Shown: positions 47,011 through 60,320 of the stretch, piece by piece
Numbering within the stretch: position 1 is the first letter of the stretch
Layout: the number at the start of each line of letters is the position of its first letter
Origin: Acridotheres tristis
Taxonomy: Eukaryota; Chordata; Aves; Passeriformes; Sturnidae
Direction of reading: 5' to 3'
Length of the DNA stretch: 64,000 nt
Assembly: GCA_037013685.1 (NCBI GenBank)
Contig: CM072887.1
Location: 38,367,154 to 38,431,153 of the forward strand
Notes under the pieces: model-generated
Database searches by the model: none
Seen by the model: the letters and a program-made list of their open reading frames with translations, nothing else
Told to the model about the DNA's origin: nothing
Made by a program: the position numbers and the translations under genes

Positions 47011-50000
47011 CACCTTCCAAAGGTCAAAACTTGCCGCTTCTAATTCCCTGAAGAGCCAACACCTGCTTTCCCTCCACCTAGGGTTTTTAACCCTTTCCTC
47101 CCTTAAGAATAATGAACACATCATTATGTATCTGTAATTGAGATGTGCATTTCTGCTTGTCAGTGGCTTTTTCCTGCACACTGAGGAGGAATGTCCTACT
47201 GATACTACTGTTGAGGCATTGATGTGCATGTAAATGCCATTTTCCTAGGAAGGTTCTGGATCTTTTTTAACCTGGCATATAATTTTTCTTATATATAAGA
47301 TTTACACAAAGCCTAAAGATTGTGTTGGAAGAGTTCTTTATAAGAGCTCACCACTTTGTAACTCCAGCATGCAAACATATACTTACATGATAGCCTGTGA
47401 AAACATGTATCTGTTTTGTCCATTTTAATGTGGGTATTTAGACTCTGGGATAAGTATGTTCCAGGATCTCCACTTTGGTATTTAATAGGACTGATTTTCT
47501 CCACATGTTTTGATGTAAACACTTTTTGGAGAAACATTTTCTTTTTCAAGTAGTCTGGGCAGAGCACAGCATGTTGATTTTGGTATGTTTTGCTTTCCCC
47601 CTTTAGCATTTGGGAGGCCAAGGCAAAGGCAGAGTGCCATCCTGCATTTTTGGAAGGTGGCAAAACTCCCGTTGATTTAGTCAGATCTTTGCTTGAGTAC
47701 TGCTAAGTGCCCTCTCCAGCTCAAATGCTCAGATCCTTAGGTTTCCCTCATGAAAGTCAAAGATCAAACTTCCAGTGACTTCAGTGCCTGCTGCACTAGA
47801 CAGCACCGACTGGGGAAAGGCAACAAAATAAATTGAAACTCCCATGAAAGTCCTTAAGAGAATGTCTGGCACAAAGCTAGATGAAATCAGCAAACGTGGG
47901 AGTAGAATATCTTGACCTAGAATACCTTTTCCAATATCTTAGCAATATTGTTTAGATGACAAGAGCTGTTTAAACCAAATTTTCCTGAGTGAACAAGTGA
48001 GAACAAGGAGATGACACAAACAAGAGCCACTCACCACTCTTAACAGGCCATTTCATTTAAACCTGCAAAGAGGGACAGGCACAACAGAGACTACAGGGGA
48101 TGCAGAGTGAAGTAGTAGAATAATAGATACTGTTTATTTACTGTATTATCCTGGACTAAAGGGTAAATTTTTAAAACTCCAACCAAGCGAAAACTAAAAC
48201 AACAAAACAAACAAACAAAAACCAAAACAAAAACCAACCAACAAAACAAATAAGCAAAACCAAAATTTAAAAAGTGCCACCCAACCCCACACTGAAGACA
48301 TACTCTGCTTCAAACAGAAACCATAGAAATCTGAGGACAGAAAGTACTAGTGTTGTCATAAATGTCCCAGCAGCAGTCCCCTTGGGAGACCCTACCATAA
48401 ACAACACCTTTTCTTATACTTCAATCCATATAGTTCCCAAAGGGCACTAATGTAAACTCTACTTGCTGAGATGTGCTGGAGGAGGTTAAAAAGCTCGTGT
48501 TCAGATCTTAAGTGCAAAAGTCCTCAGATTTGCTGACACTAATGACCAAATGACTTTTACTGGAAATATTCATCTTTTCCCTAAGCATATGCCTGTCTTT
48601 ATAAAAGTATGCAGTGCCGAGAATCAAACTTTCTTTCACAATTACTTTAATACCAATAAATGATTTGAGGAATTTGGAAATCTATCATTTTTCCTCTACT
48701 TTGAACATTTCATGAAGATTACTGCAAGGCTTAAGACAAACTGGGTGCTTCACAGCTAGACAATGTTAACACCTCCACATAGAGAGATATAAGACCTGAT
48801 TTGTAATTGCAGAATTTTAAAAACCAAATCAATCTCTTTTCCGTTTTGTAAGGGTTTCTTCTCCTCCTTTACTGTTAAGTGTTTTTCTTCCTTCTCCTCA
48901 CTTGTCCACAGGAAAGACAAATACACAGTGTTAATGAGCATTATTTTATGTTTTATAAGTAAGGATAACATTCTTAGTATTCATCTGTCAATTTGTGTCT
49001 AAATCTAGATTATCTCATGCTTTGGAATTAGTAATTGCCTTGAATGTGGCCTTGAAGCTTACAGCCCTTCCTGAACTCTTTATTACCAAGATTATTTCCT
49101 GATTTCTTGCTCTAGGTAACTCTCCTATCCATAAAAAATAAAAGGATTTGGAGAGCTTCAGCAATGAGTGGTTACTGAAAACAAATTCTCTGCCTCTCAT
49201 CAGCAAGGAACCTCTCAGATAGAAAACTATTTTCTTTATCTCATTTGAGATAACCTCTACTGACTGGCACCAAGAGTTTTGTATAATTGATGCTGTTTTC
49301 ACCATGTTGGTGCAGCAGATTCAGAGGAAAAGACAGAAACTTAACTCAGTCTAGGGATTATTTGAACTCACACATAGCATGCTCTTACATCAACTGAGCC
49401 ACTTTCTAGGTCCCTCCACTGTACCCTTTCTTACACTGCTCTGAACACAATTTCTTCCAAGCTGTATGTGGCGTACGTCTGTTCTCTATACCTAACTCTT
49501 CATCTTACCCCACTCACTTCACCAACAAGGTCTTCTCTACATCTGTTTTCATATTATTACTTCCAAGAAAGTGAAATATTCACAAATTGATCAAGCCACT
49601 ACCATATTTCCCCGTAAATATTTTTCCCGTTTTGTGCACAACATTTATGTTGCTCACCATGCTGGACAGATCTGTTCAGAGGGAAAATACACGGGAGAGG
49701 GACCCCACAGCGCAGAAGAACAGGACTGTCACTCCAATGAGAAGTTAAATTAAATGTAAATCTGGACAAGGAATAAATAAGTGAGACAACACTCATTGGA
49801 GAGTGGTAATTGCAGAGAAATCAGGAACTGCTGACACCACAGCTCCCTAAAGAATCTCTTGTTTTTCTCAGAGAGACAATGGGCAAAACTAGTACCTGTC
49901 ACACAGGACTCAGACCTGGAGAGCACCTTCTGGGACCTACAGACATCCTTGTGGTTCTCTGCTTATGGCTCCATGAGGAATGTAGACTGTTTTGCTAGCT

Positions 50001-50039
50001 TCAGCCTTTTTGCATCAAATGTACCCATCAAGCTCTGAC
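47011..50039. other. Non-coding 5' flank
   Basis: No exon is recognised. It contains an A/CA-rich low-complexity tract at about 48185-48265 made of AAAC, AACA and CCAA units. The other open frames are short and overlap on opposite strands. Confidence 0.55.
48185..48265. repeat. A/CA-rich low-complexity tract
   Basis: AACAAAAC, CAAACAAAC and ACCAACCAAC units follow one another with almost no G or T. It is not a regular microsatellite. Similar tracts lie at 1127 and 10567. Confidence 0.7.
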
Positions 50040-50540
50040 AAACACAAATGTTTCTTATGGTTTCCTGGTTTGAATTCAGCTAAGGTTAATTGAGCCTTGG
50101 CCACTTCTTTTGGCTTTATGCCACCTAACAGGTTTAGGTATGGGGAAATGGTTGATGTAATGTACTGCACAAGCCTTTTAATGCCAGGAGAGCTGATTCT
50201 GGGCTCTACTGACTCACTGTCTCCCTTCAGGCAAGGCTTCAGGATGTCATTTTAGCAAACTTCAGAGTGAAAATATTATTCAGAAAGCTTCATTGCTAAT
50301 ATCCCAGGCTTGTTTTCCCTAGAACTATTTGTAATGCAAGCAAGCATCCAATAGCCTAATAATACATAATGAAGAGTAATTACATGTCAAAACATAAATT
50401 CACTGCCTTTGATGTCTGGTAATGCAAATTTGGCTTGATTTTCTAATAAGGTTGTATATTTCCTGTTGGATGTTTCTGGAGCGCTGGTGTTTTTATTAAA
50501 CTGCTTATTTTAGGACACTTAGTTCCAGCATGCTGTGGAC
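50040..50540. promoter_or_regulatory. Candidate upstream enhancer (motif-based)
   Basis: This is a non-coding stretch about 6.5 kb upstream of TBXT. Within it are a Tcf/Lef core CTTTGAT at 50407-50413, an octamer ATGCAAAT at 50422-50429, a homeobox TAATTA at 50377-50382 and further TAAT cores, all within 60 bases. It has no low-complexity DNA or repeat. A role in TBXT control is inference; sequence conservation could not be checked. Confidence 0.25.
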
Positions 50541-53500
50541 ATTGATTCCTTTTGTACATTAAAATTGTTTAAAAAACCCAAAACAAACAACACCAAAAAA
50601 ACCAGTCCACAGAGTAAAAAGGAAGCATGTAAGCTCTACCTTTTTATCTAGCAATCTGTGCTGTCAGTACCACATGCAGGTACAACAGAGATGATAAATG
50701 AGGAGCAAATGACAAATGTGCTGTAGGAAACAGTGCTAGGAATGCCTAGGGAACACTGCAGAAACGTGAGATTCTCCATTCAATCATGGGCTTTCCACTT
50801 ACATCCATGGTAATGTAGTACATGAATAAACTTGCAGACACATTGCAAACACTAATTTGCCTTCTTCAGATTTTTTTTTAACAAGTGGAATTAAAACAAA
50901 TTAAAACCAATCTCAGTCATGTTACATTCTTTTATACTGGTAAAAAACACCACTAATTGAAGCCTTCTCCAATTCTATCCTTAGACAGTTTGTTACTTGC
51001 ATTTAACACAGGCTTTGCAAAAATTTTTTAAAGAAACCAGAAAGAAGATTTCAATATTGTCCAAGTCAGTAATTTCAGGTGCATTTCATTTCAAGAACCT
51101 TGTGGCAGATGCCATGTATCCCCTAGAATTAATTTCCTGTTTCTGTCTGTCCAAATGTCAAGGACAGGGTCAATCTAAGAAAATAACTTCAAGGCACCTT
51201 TTTTTTTAGGAAGAAAACACTTCAAGCCTTAACACATTGACAGCTTTGATAAAAATAGGATTTAATTCAAGACTTTATCCTTGGCAGATGTCCTGTCTCA
51301 CACATTAAGTTGTCTACACTTGTAGTAAATATATTTCCATTCAAAAAGCAACCACTGTGATGCACTGAAAAGTCTTCACCACATTTTACATCTAGAAACA
51401 CAAGATTACAGTGTGCAACACTGGCACAATATTAAGTAAATAAGTCAAGTATACATTTCTAATAAAGAAATTTCAAAGCTCACAAACTCATTTTATTAAT
51501 GAACCCTTAATGTTAAAAAAGTTCTTTAGTATGAGCTAGTTTATACAGATTTTACCTCAGAAATATTTCTGTTGAAAGCATAGGAAATTTTTCCATGAGT
51601 AATCCACACATGAATAAAACTGAACAAAGTATGAATATGTCCCCAGTTCTTACAATTTTTGTTCTTAGATCAACTACTGGAAGCTGAAGACTCTTGTATT
51701 TACAAGGCTGGGTAATGACTTGTGACCGTATTTTATTACTGCTTACATGTTTAACTTTTTTTGTATTTGCACACTGAGTAAAATAGAAGTGTCACTTGAG
51801 AGAGTGTACACATTACAAGTCTTCCTTTCAGAAAATAAAGGATTTGATTTAACTAGTCTCCAAAATTCTTGCTTTGTCCCTGACTTTCCTTTTAAAACTC
51901 CTGCTTTGCCACAAGGAGGTTTTGGCAAAACATTTATTTTGGGAATGGGGGAGGAGATAGAAAAGTAGGGGGAGGAACCTAAAAATCTCCACCTTTTGGC
52001 CATCTCAAGTCTGCCTGGAAGCTCAATATGATGCAATTAATGAATGGCAATCCTCCACCTTCAGTGCTTCCTTCCCTTGCTCGAGACAGATGTGCTGACA
52101 GCATGGCACCTTCTTTAAAGGAGCTCAGTTTTATGGAAGCTGATCTCTCAGCAAGGCACAAGTGGCTACAAGCTTTTGGCTGCCCCATGTATTTTCAAGC
52201 AAAATCACCGTGTTTCACGCCAAATATTCAGAGACAATAACAGAGATGAAAACCCTTTCTATCCAGGGTACAGCAAATGCCTCTTTTTTCTTTTTCCAGA
52301 GTACTTTTGAGTGTCCATACATGTCAACATTTTCTTTCATTGTTTTGGAAAACACTCTTACAGACAAATATATCTTGTTTGCAACCTTTCTTCTCATATG
52401 GGGCACACATTTTTCTCTGCTTAGCTTTAACCCCCTTCCTTCTAGGCATATCCTGATATGCAGCCTCAAACCAGTTCTCTCCCTCCATGCTTTTACATCT
52501 CACAAGACATAAAATACCACCCTCTCCTCACTTATAGCCAAACTCAAGAAAGAAAAATAACTCAAAATTCAGCCTGAGTGCCTACAATTAAACACCAAAT
52601 AAGTTACCTGTTAATCAGGGGTGCTAAATACCTACAATTCCTACCAAAGTAAAGAACTGCTGAAAACTAGAATAATTCAGCCCCCACAACCTCCATTTCC
52701 CACCCGCCCTCAAATACAGGAAGCATATTCCCAGTTTTAGTAACTAAACTTATTGTGATAGGCTCAATGACAAAGGATAAAGCAATTTAAAGCAGAAATT
52801 AAGTTATTGGATTGGATTCTCATGCCTAAATTTCATCTCAGAATTTTGATACATTTTTAGCTTAAACATTCCAGTAAAAAAAACCCCAAGAAGACAGAAG
52901 AAAACAACTAAATACACAAAATCCCAGATTGCCTTCCAAGAGGAAGCATAGCTCCAGGAAGCCTTATGGATATCAACCAGCTGCCATGAAGGACAGAGAA
53001 GACAACTGCTTGTTCCACACTTCATTCTTCAGAGAGCCTTTCTGAACAAACAATCTGAAGGATGCAAACAGGATAAAATCTTACCCTCGGGTCTTTCTCC
53101 CAAAAAATTCATTTTCCTAACATTGTCAATGTTCTGACTCAAATAAATACCTGAGGAAAATAGTGATCTCTAACATATTTAAAGTGTTCGTGGAGATAAG
53201 TTGTGTCTCTCTACATAAAAATTTGGATTAAACTTCAAGCATAATTTAAAACAAGAGCCACAGTTTTTAAAAAAATGACAAAATTTTCTATAAATTATTT
53301 CAGAGTTAAGAAAGCAATGTGTAATTGGAACAGAATCATTTGAACAGAAATACTGAACAGTAACTGAACAGTAACAGCAAGGGATAGGAGGATGTTTTCA
53401 ACTGATAAATTCGAGATACCTCAATTGAGAAACTTTGACACTTAATCCCAAATACTTCTAATTATTTTCACTTCAGAGTTTTGTTACTAGGCTTCCAAGT

Positions 53501-54989
53501 AGAAATCCTGAAGTGGCTGCAAGAGCTCCATCTTCCCTTCTGCTTGTAGCTGAAGAGCTTTGGGCATAGCACCAGAAAAACTTCTGTAACTGGAAGTCCT
53601 CAGCTGAAAGGTGAGACTCTCCTGCAATAGAACAAACCCATGGCAACCTCAGGAAGGGAAAAGCAATTGCCCACTTCATATCTGTTTTGAAATTACTTTC
53701 TTCATTCTACATAAATTAGCAACTCTAGAAGACTTCATAGGAAAAGGAAATTATTCTCACAGGATGCTGGAATATTTTGATGGAAAACTGGCTGAAGATC
53801 TGGTGTAAAAAGGCTGTCAGCAGAAATATTCTCTTCTGGAAAAGGATGCTGGCTTAGCAATATGCTTTAAAATAAATTAATCACACTTAACATTTCTCCT
53901 GCTTTTTCCCATCAGCTAGCTATAAAGAGAGAAGCAAAGGAAATAGGTAAACCTATTTGAGAATATTTTCACCCTAAAGGAACATGGGAATAGATGGCTT
54001 AAGAGTTTTGCCTGAAGAACAGCTATGGTAATTTAATAGTATTTCCCTTGACAAAAGTGTCTAGATTAAAGGCTAAAAGACCATATTTGCAGTTTCTAGT
54101 TATTTAAGCATCTCACGGAAGAATGCTAAGATTCAAATATTCAAGGTCTGAAAACAGCAGTGATTGGTAATAAAAGTAGAGATTAATTTGAGAGTCAATG
54201 CAACCTATGAGAGTCATAAGAATTGCAACAATTCAAAAATCACCCACAAGTATGTGGAGTCTGTTTTATTTGTGCTGCCTAACAGAAGTTGTCAATTTCT
54301 ATGTTTTGCTTTGGAACATAATTTGAAACAATGATTTGGGTTTGGCACTTACTGATATATCAGCAATTAACAAGTTGTTAAAAACATCACAATCTTTTGA
54401 AGACCATATTGATCCTTGGGGTATTTTCCTGGCCTTTACACTACCTTATTTTCCTTATATTTTAAATTACCTTCAGTTATATGCAGATAATAAAAATAAG
54501 CCTTTATTTGACTCTATTTAACTTACCATTGTCAGTCCAATTTATTTTTTTTCCCATTTGAACAATTGTTCAGACGGAAATCAGCCCAGCAATGATATAA
54601 AAGAAAAAAATCCTAACTCCTTCTTTAGGTCTTTTTCGCTTTGAGGTGTTATCTTCAAAGTCCTCAGATCCTTCTCAAACTCTTAATTATGTATTTCTTT
54701 TCTTATACCCTAAATCAACTGCTAGACTTGGGGCAAACCGAGGATCCCAGGACCTTGCAGGGGAAACCTGCCCAGCAATTCAATTTCTGTCCTACGTGCA
54801 GAAAGGGAGCCCCTTTTGGGGAGCAGCAGAAACCACAGTTCAGGCACAGTGGTTTTAGTTTGCCCCTATAGTAAAAACTCTTAGGCTGCTATTGCAGCCT
54901 AATGGGGCTGCTGGTGTGCATTCACACAGTCCTACTGAAATGCCCTCCTCATTAAATGGGTTATTCAGAAGCCAGCCTCTGCACTGACT
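50541..54989. other. Non-coding 5' flank
   Basis: No gene or known repeat is recognised. A small tandem of ACTGAACAGTA (11 bases, two copies) occurs at about 53353-53374. The stretch 52020-52240 is non-repetitive and could hold a conserved element, but no decisive motif was seen. Confidence 0.5.
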
Positions 54990-55640
54990 TCGGTTTCTAA
55001 ATAACTTTAGATTCAATGTCAGGGTCAAAATATAGCTCCTGAATGGCTTCAGGATGGCAGAGTACCTGGTGATCCCTAGGATGTGTGCAGTAGAGCAAGG
55101 AAAGAGGAATCAGTAGATGAAGATCTGGGTATCTAGTCAGGTTTCTTTGCAATGCAAGGTCTCCTCCTTTTACACCAGTGTACTGTAAATTGCCAGGGAA
55201 TTGCCAGCAAGGATAACAGCATTTTGTCACAGTTGTGATTAAGAGACTGAAGCTTTAGTGCCCCTTTAAATTGCCTCTCCTGTTGTCCTAATTCAAATAG
55301 AATTTCATTGTTTCCAATGCATGGGAGGAGGATTCAGGGGGAAACACTAGCAAATTTCACTTCTCTCCCAGAGAGGTATGCAAACAAACAGCAGAAGTGA
55401 ACTTCTAGAGAAATTATTTTACTGCCTATTAGTGTCTGCCAGTTCTCATAGATCCATCAGGATGCATGAGAATTCCCTTATAAAGTAATTTATGAGCTGT
55501 GCTGCAGAGCAGCACTTTGCTCTTTTGATCTTTGATATTAGGGATAACCAATACGTAGGCACCTTCAGCTGCCTTGCAATCTAAGCTGCACTGGCCCAAC
55601 TGCTGCTTGTTCCATTAACTCAGTTTTAAGTAACACATGA
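54990..55640. promoter_or_regulatory. Candidate upstream enhancer (motif-based)
   Basis: A non-repetitive, non-coding block about 11 to 12 kb upstream of TBXT. It holds a SOX-type CATTGTT at 55306-55312 and adjoining Tcf/Lef-like motifs TTTTGATC (55523-55530) and CTTTGATA (55530-55537), plus caudal/Hox-like AATTTATGAG at about 55488. SOX plus Tcf content would suit a mesodermal enhancer. This is inference only. Confidence 0.25.
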
Positions 55641-58600
55641 TTATCTCAAGCATAGCCTGGAAGCAGGCAGGACTTTTGAAGAACATGATTAGAAATAAAA
55701 GGGACTTAATTTTCAATCCTACTTTTCTTTATGTCCTGGATTCAGCCAGGATAGAGGTAATTTTTAAATAGGTAAGGAGAGACACTGCACTTTGTAAACA
55801 TCTTTTTTTGGCTGCCTAAACTTGTTTTAGCAGTTATGCTCCTAATCAAAATACGGTGGTGGTAATAGTTGTTTTTTATGGTTTTGATGAAAAATTCGGC
55901 ATATGCCCTTCCAAAGCTGGGAAAACGATAGCAATGCTTTCTCTTCCTTTTTAAAGAGAATGTAACACTCTTATCCCGACCACCCTCATGGTAGCAGGTT
56001 AATACTGCGCACCTGAGGCCTTGCTGTACTCTACTACAGAAAGCTACAGTTCCTTGCTAAACATCTGTAAACAGATTTGAAAATATACTCATTATTTCTA
56101 TGTGTAAGAGCTCTCTGAAAACCTTGTGAAGCAACTTCACCTCACCTTCTTTGCTTCTTTGAATGTTGTTGAACTTGTTGTGAAGAATGTTCTTTGTTTT
56201 GTACAGATCATTTACACAGCAATCTCTCACAGTTGCATGCAAGTTGCATACAGTCTTTCCTGGGATTTGTATCTTCTTCTAAAGGAAAATATGGCTGTGT
56301 TTAATGATAGCATTTTCTTAAGACATATGATGGTTGCTTTTTTTCTCTGCTGTCTTCTTCTATGCAGTCAGTGGGGCTTTAAATGTTCCGTGTTTCCTCC
56401 CTGGAAAAAAAAAAAAAAAAAAGAAAAAAAAGAATTAAAGAGAAAGAGCTGAGCTCCTGCTGCACATCTCCAGAGCCCTGTGGGAACAAAGAGCCAGGAG
56501 TGATGGGAGGGAGGATGGAAAACCAGTGGGAAGGGGCAGGAGACAGACAGGGCGATGGGGGAAGGGACCATGGGGCAGCAGGGGAATGGGAGCAGAGAGG
56601 TGCCAGACCTGGTGAGCTGAGGAGAAATTGGGCAGGAGAAACTTCTTTGTTTGAGGGACAGAAAGAACAAAGGGGAAGGGGAAATGATGGAAACAGCAGA
56701 GCTGTCGGGTTAGGAGCTGCTCGTTGCTGTTCCTACCCACTGTCCGCCCGCACCCACGGAGGGAAAAGGAAAAGGCAGAGGGACCTGATTAGCATGTGCA
56801 AACACGCTTCTTTTGCTCTGCTTGTGGCAATCAACTGTCTCCTTTTCCTTTCTTCTCTCTTTGGTTGGCACTTTGGACAAAAACAATTGGATATGAAAAT
56901 GTAAAGTTGAAAATGGAATACGGAAAGGCTATAGAAATACTGACTTCGTTGATCTAAATGTAATTTGTCACAGGTCAGTAGCACTGGTTTCTCTTAGACA
57001 GGGCTAACTGCTGCAAAGAAAACTAACCTCCTCTAAATCTAATATCTAAAACTTAAATTTTTTTGTGTGCCCTGAGAGATTTATCAGGGAGAAGTTGGCA
57101 TTAATGTTGCAACTTTTGTATTGTTTGTATACAAAACTGCTTTGTCTGAGGTTAAAAACTCCTAGTGGAAACAATTTATTTGTGGAATGAAATGTCAAAT
57201 CCCTGTGAGAAATTAATCCATATATTTACTTATCAAGCAGACCATCTAAAATATCAAAACCAGAGCAATACTCACCTTTTCTAAGTTAACTAATATCAGT
57301 TCTTTGCTGTAGGACTGTTTTCCTCCTAGCAATATTACAGCAGAGTAGTCAGCATTTCAATGTAATCTGCACTACAATGCCCTATGTTAATGCAGACAGA
57401 TACTTCAAAAACAGAACAACATGTTAATTGTCCCTCCCATATAACTCTTGGGCCTAACAATTAGTACCCACTTTTATTAGCAGTTAAGTGCAGAAATATA
57501 CCTTTTAAAAATCTTACAACCTTTGTTCTGGATTTTAGGTGACTTCCACAAAATGTGTCTTTACTAATTTCTTTTGTAAGATTGAATCTTTGTTGTAAAG
57601 AGCATTTTTATTCCCTGACTTGTTGCCTGGATAGTAAGGTGGAGAAACAGGATACTTTATTTTGCTAAAACTTTAGCTTTATTTTTAAATTTTATTTTAA
57701 GAGATTAGTAAAAGCTGGAAAACTTTCTAGATTGGTCATGATCATGGATGAATTTTTTCCCAGCTCTTTATCTGCTGTACTTGGAACTCTGAATCTGGTC
57801 GTTGGAAATGACGCTATCTTGGAGGTTTAACTCCTCAGTTATAAAATTGGATTAAACTTCAATTTCTTGATCAAATCTGAGAAAAACATGGTTCAAAAGA
57901 GAGCACTATCAAACTCAGGAAGATTCTTCCTGTGAACACGAATTACCAGAATAGCCATGTTCTTGCAAAACAAGCTGGCCAATCCCATTTTTGTTGTTTG
58001 GTGAATACTCATTGCCAGCTTCACTTTTCACACATTTATTATTTCCATTGCTCTGTTTTAAGACACTCTTTGTTCTGTGCAAGATAAACAAAACAAGCAG
58101 CAATTACTGGAAGTAAAAAATGGAGTTGCCCTGCAGATTCCTTCTGCTGCAATGAAGTTTGCACTGCCCTTACATGCTCATCCCCATCCTGCTAGTAACC
58201 AGGGTGTTCAAGCCTTAAACCCAATCTCTTTTGCATGGTAGCAGTGTGATAAATACCCTCCAAAGGCTTGCTTACGTAGCAGTGGCCACTAAGCACGGGC
58301 TAGTGATGCCTGCTGTGGGGCTTTTCTTGCAGCAGTGGTGGGGGAGTTGCTGGCACTTTGACTTTATCCCTGCTTAAATGAACTGAGAGTTGGCCAAGCA
58401 TTCCTCAAGCACCCAGAACGTGCTTTATGTAACCTGGATAAATTTGCCTTGCAATTTACAGCTGTGACAAGAAAAATAATTTTCCTGTCCTTTTCGTGTT
58501 TTAAAGAATGAGGGAATCAGTTTTTACATATGTAAAAGTTGGGTGTTTTATCTCACATGACTTTCTGGTGTTTACATTTTTTTTTCTCCATCACAAATTA

Positions 58601-60126
58601 TTAACTTTTAAATTTTTTTAACCTCCTAGCTCTCAATGGATATTTCTACTTGAAAATAGTGACTCATCTATGAGAGGGGTTTTTCTTTTCTTCTCCACTG
58701 ACCATCTTTGAATCCTCAGTGTTCTCATCTCTCCCATGGCAAGAGTTGTGTTCTCTCATGCAGCTGAGGGTATTGTCTCTGCTACCATAGTCTGTTTATT
58801 TCCATGAGCAGCTACCAAGAGAGTGTAAAACAGCCCACTCAAACGTGAGGTATGAAGACTTCCATAAAATGACACTGAAAACCATGTTTTGCAATATACC
58901 AAGAACATGAACATACTTCTAAATATGCTTATTTTTACTGCTTCCTGGAAAGGTGAATTTGTTGATTCATACTCAGTTTTGTTGCTGGCCCATACTGGTA
59001 CATGGAGGGTCTTACACTTTTTCTTCCAATTTAGTTGTGGTACAAGATAAAGTAAAAGATCTCTGGTATTGTGGTTTTCAGAACTGGAAGAGGAACTCAA
59101 GTTTCATTACAGCAGTTTAAGCTTTGAGTTGCAGCAGCACCAACCATTTTGAAAAATTACTTCAGAGATTTGCTGCAGAAAAAGAAGACAAAAGAGTGGC
59201 AAAACCTCTTGTCTCCATGTAAGGCCAGGATGATTGTTAATACCAAAAATTCCAAGTATTTATAGATAGTGTGTACCTGATGTAGCTTTTGGTGAAGTAA
59301 TAAAAAGGTAATTTCTTGCTTCTATATTTTACCTTTCCAGTTTAGGAAATTTTTCTTTATCTGCCTGATTAGTCCAATGAGTAAGTCTTGATTTAGCTAC
59401 TTAAAGTTAAAAAACCAAACAAAATTTCATCATTACACTGAAGAATTAAACCATGTAAATTAATAAAGTCAGTCAGTCCTGAACAAGAGATGTGTCATCA
59501 TTGTAGTTACATCAGCTTATTTAAAAATACTTTTAGTATTTTGCTACTTAATTAAGAAGGGAGAAAAATGCAGTATTTGCAAAAATAAGCATTTTCACAG
59601 AATATGTATAATTTGAATTGGGAAAATCAGTATAAACAAGAATCCGGTTTTAAGGCAAATCTGAGTCCCAGTTCTACTGTTTGTTAAACCGGTCTAAATG
59701 TTTGGAGCCAAGTACAACACCTGCCTTGAAGCTGGATTCTGCATAAGGATGGTGTCTTATTTCTGATGGGGCTTCCTTGGCTGGACTGCACATCCTATTT
59801 TACATGTGATGCCAGGAGGAGCCCCCTCTGGTAAGTGGAGGATTCCTGGGTGAGTGTAGCACGGGAGCAGGGGGTGGTGTGGGAGCCTGGCAGAGGCACT
59901 CTGTGCTTTTCTTTGTTTGCTTTTTTGAGTTACAGCCCCTCTGAGTCAGAAGAATACAGGGTAGCTGAGCTGACCCAGAGCATTTAGTATCATTACACTG
60001 ATGTTCTTGGCTCTGATTTGCTGATTTACTGAGGGACTGAGTTTTCAAGACAAAATGCCGTTTACTTATTGCCAGACTACATCTTGAGATTTCTTTTTGT
60101 TTCAGTGAGATGAAAATATTTTACTT
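55641..60126. other. Non-coding 5' flank
   Basis: No gene is recognised. A run of A broken by single Gs at 56406-56432 is followed by purine-rich DNA to about 56770, in which a 173-codon open frame has only low-complexity content. The remaining sequence is AT-rich with short open frames. Confidence 0.5.
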
Positions 60127-60320
60127 TGGGTTGTTTTTTTTGGGGGGGGGGCTTTTAGACTTCTTTTTGGTTAGGTTTTGGTGGGTTTTTTGTTTGTTTG
60201 TTTGGGGGGTTTGTTGGTTTGTTTGTTTGGGGTTTTTTTTGTTGTTGTTTTGTTTTCTGTTTGTTGGATTTTTTTTCTTTGTTTGTTTTGTTTTTTGGTT
60301 GGTCGGGGTTTTTTTGTTCA
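60127..60320 (+). repeat. G/T-only low-complexity tract
   Basis: Nearly 200 bases consist almost entirely of G and T on the plus strand, including GTTT repeats, a run of ten Gs near 60141 and several GGGG blocks. It yields overlapping open frames of hydrophobic Phe/Val/Gly/Leu sequence in all three plus frames, which are artefacts. Confidence 0.9.

Noticed and set aside
56383..56904. 173-codon plus-strand open frame
   Set aside because: It begins in an A-run encoding poly-Lys and continues through purine-rich DNA. The composition explains its length, and an equal frame exists on the other strand.
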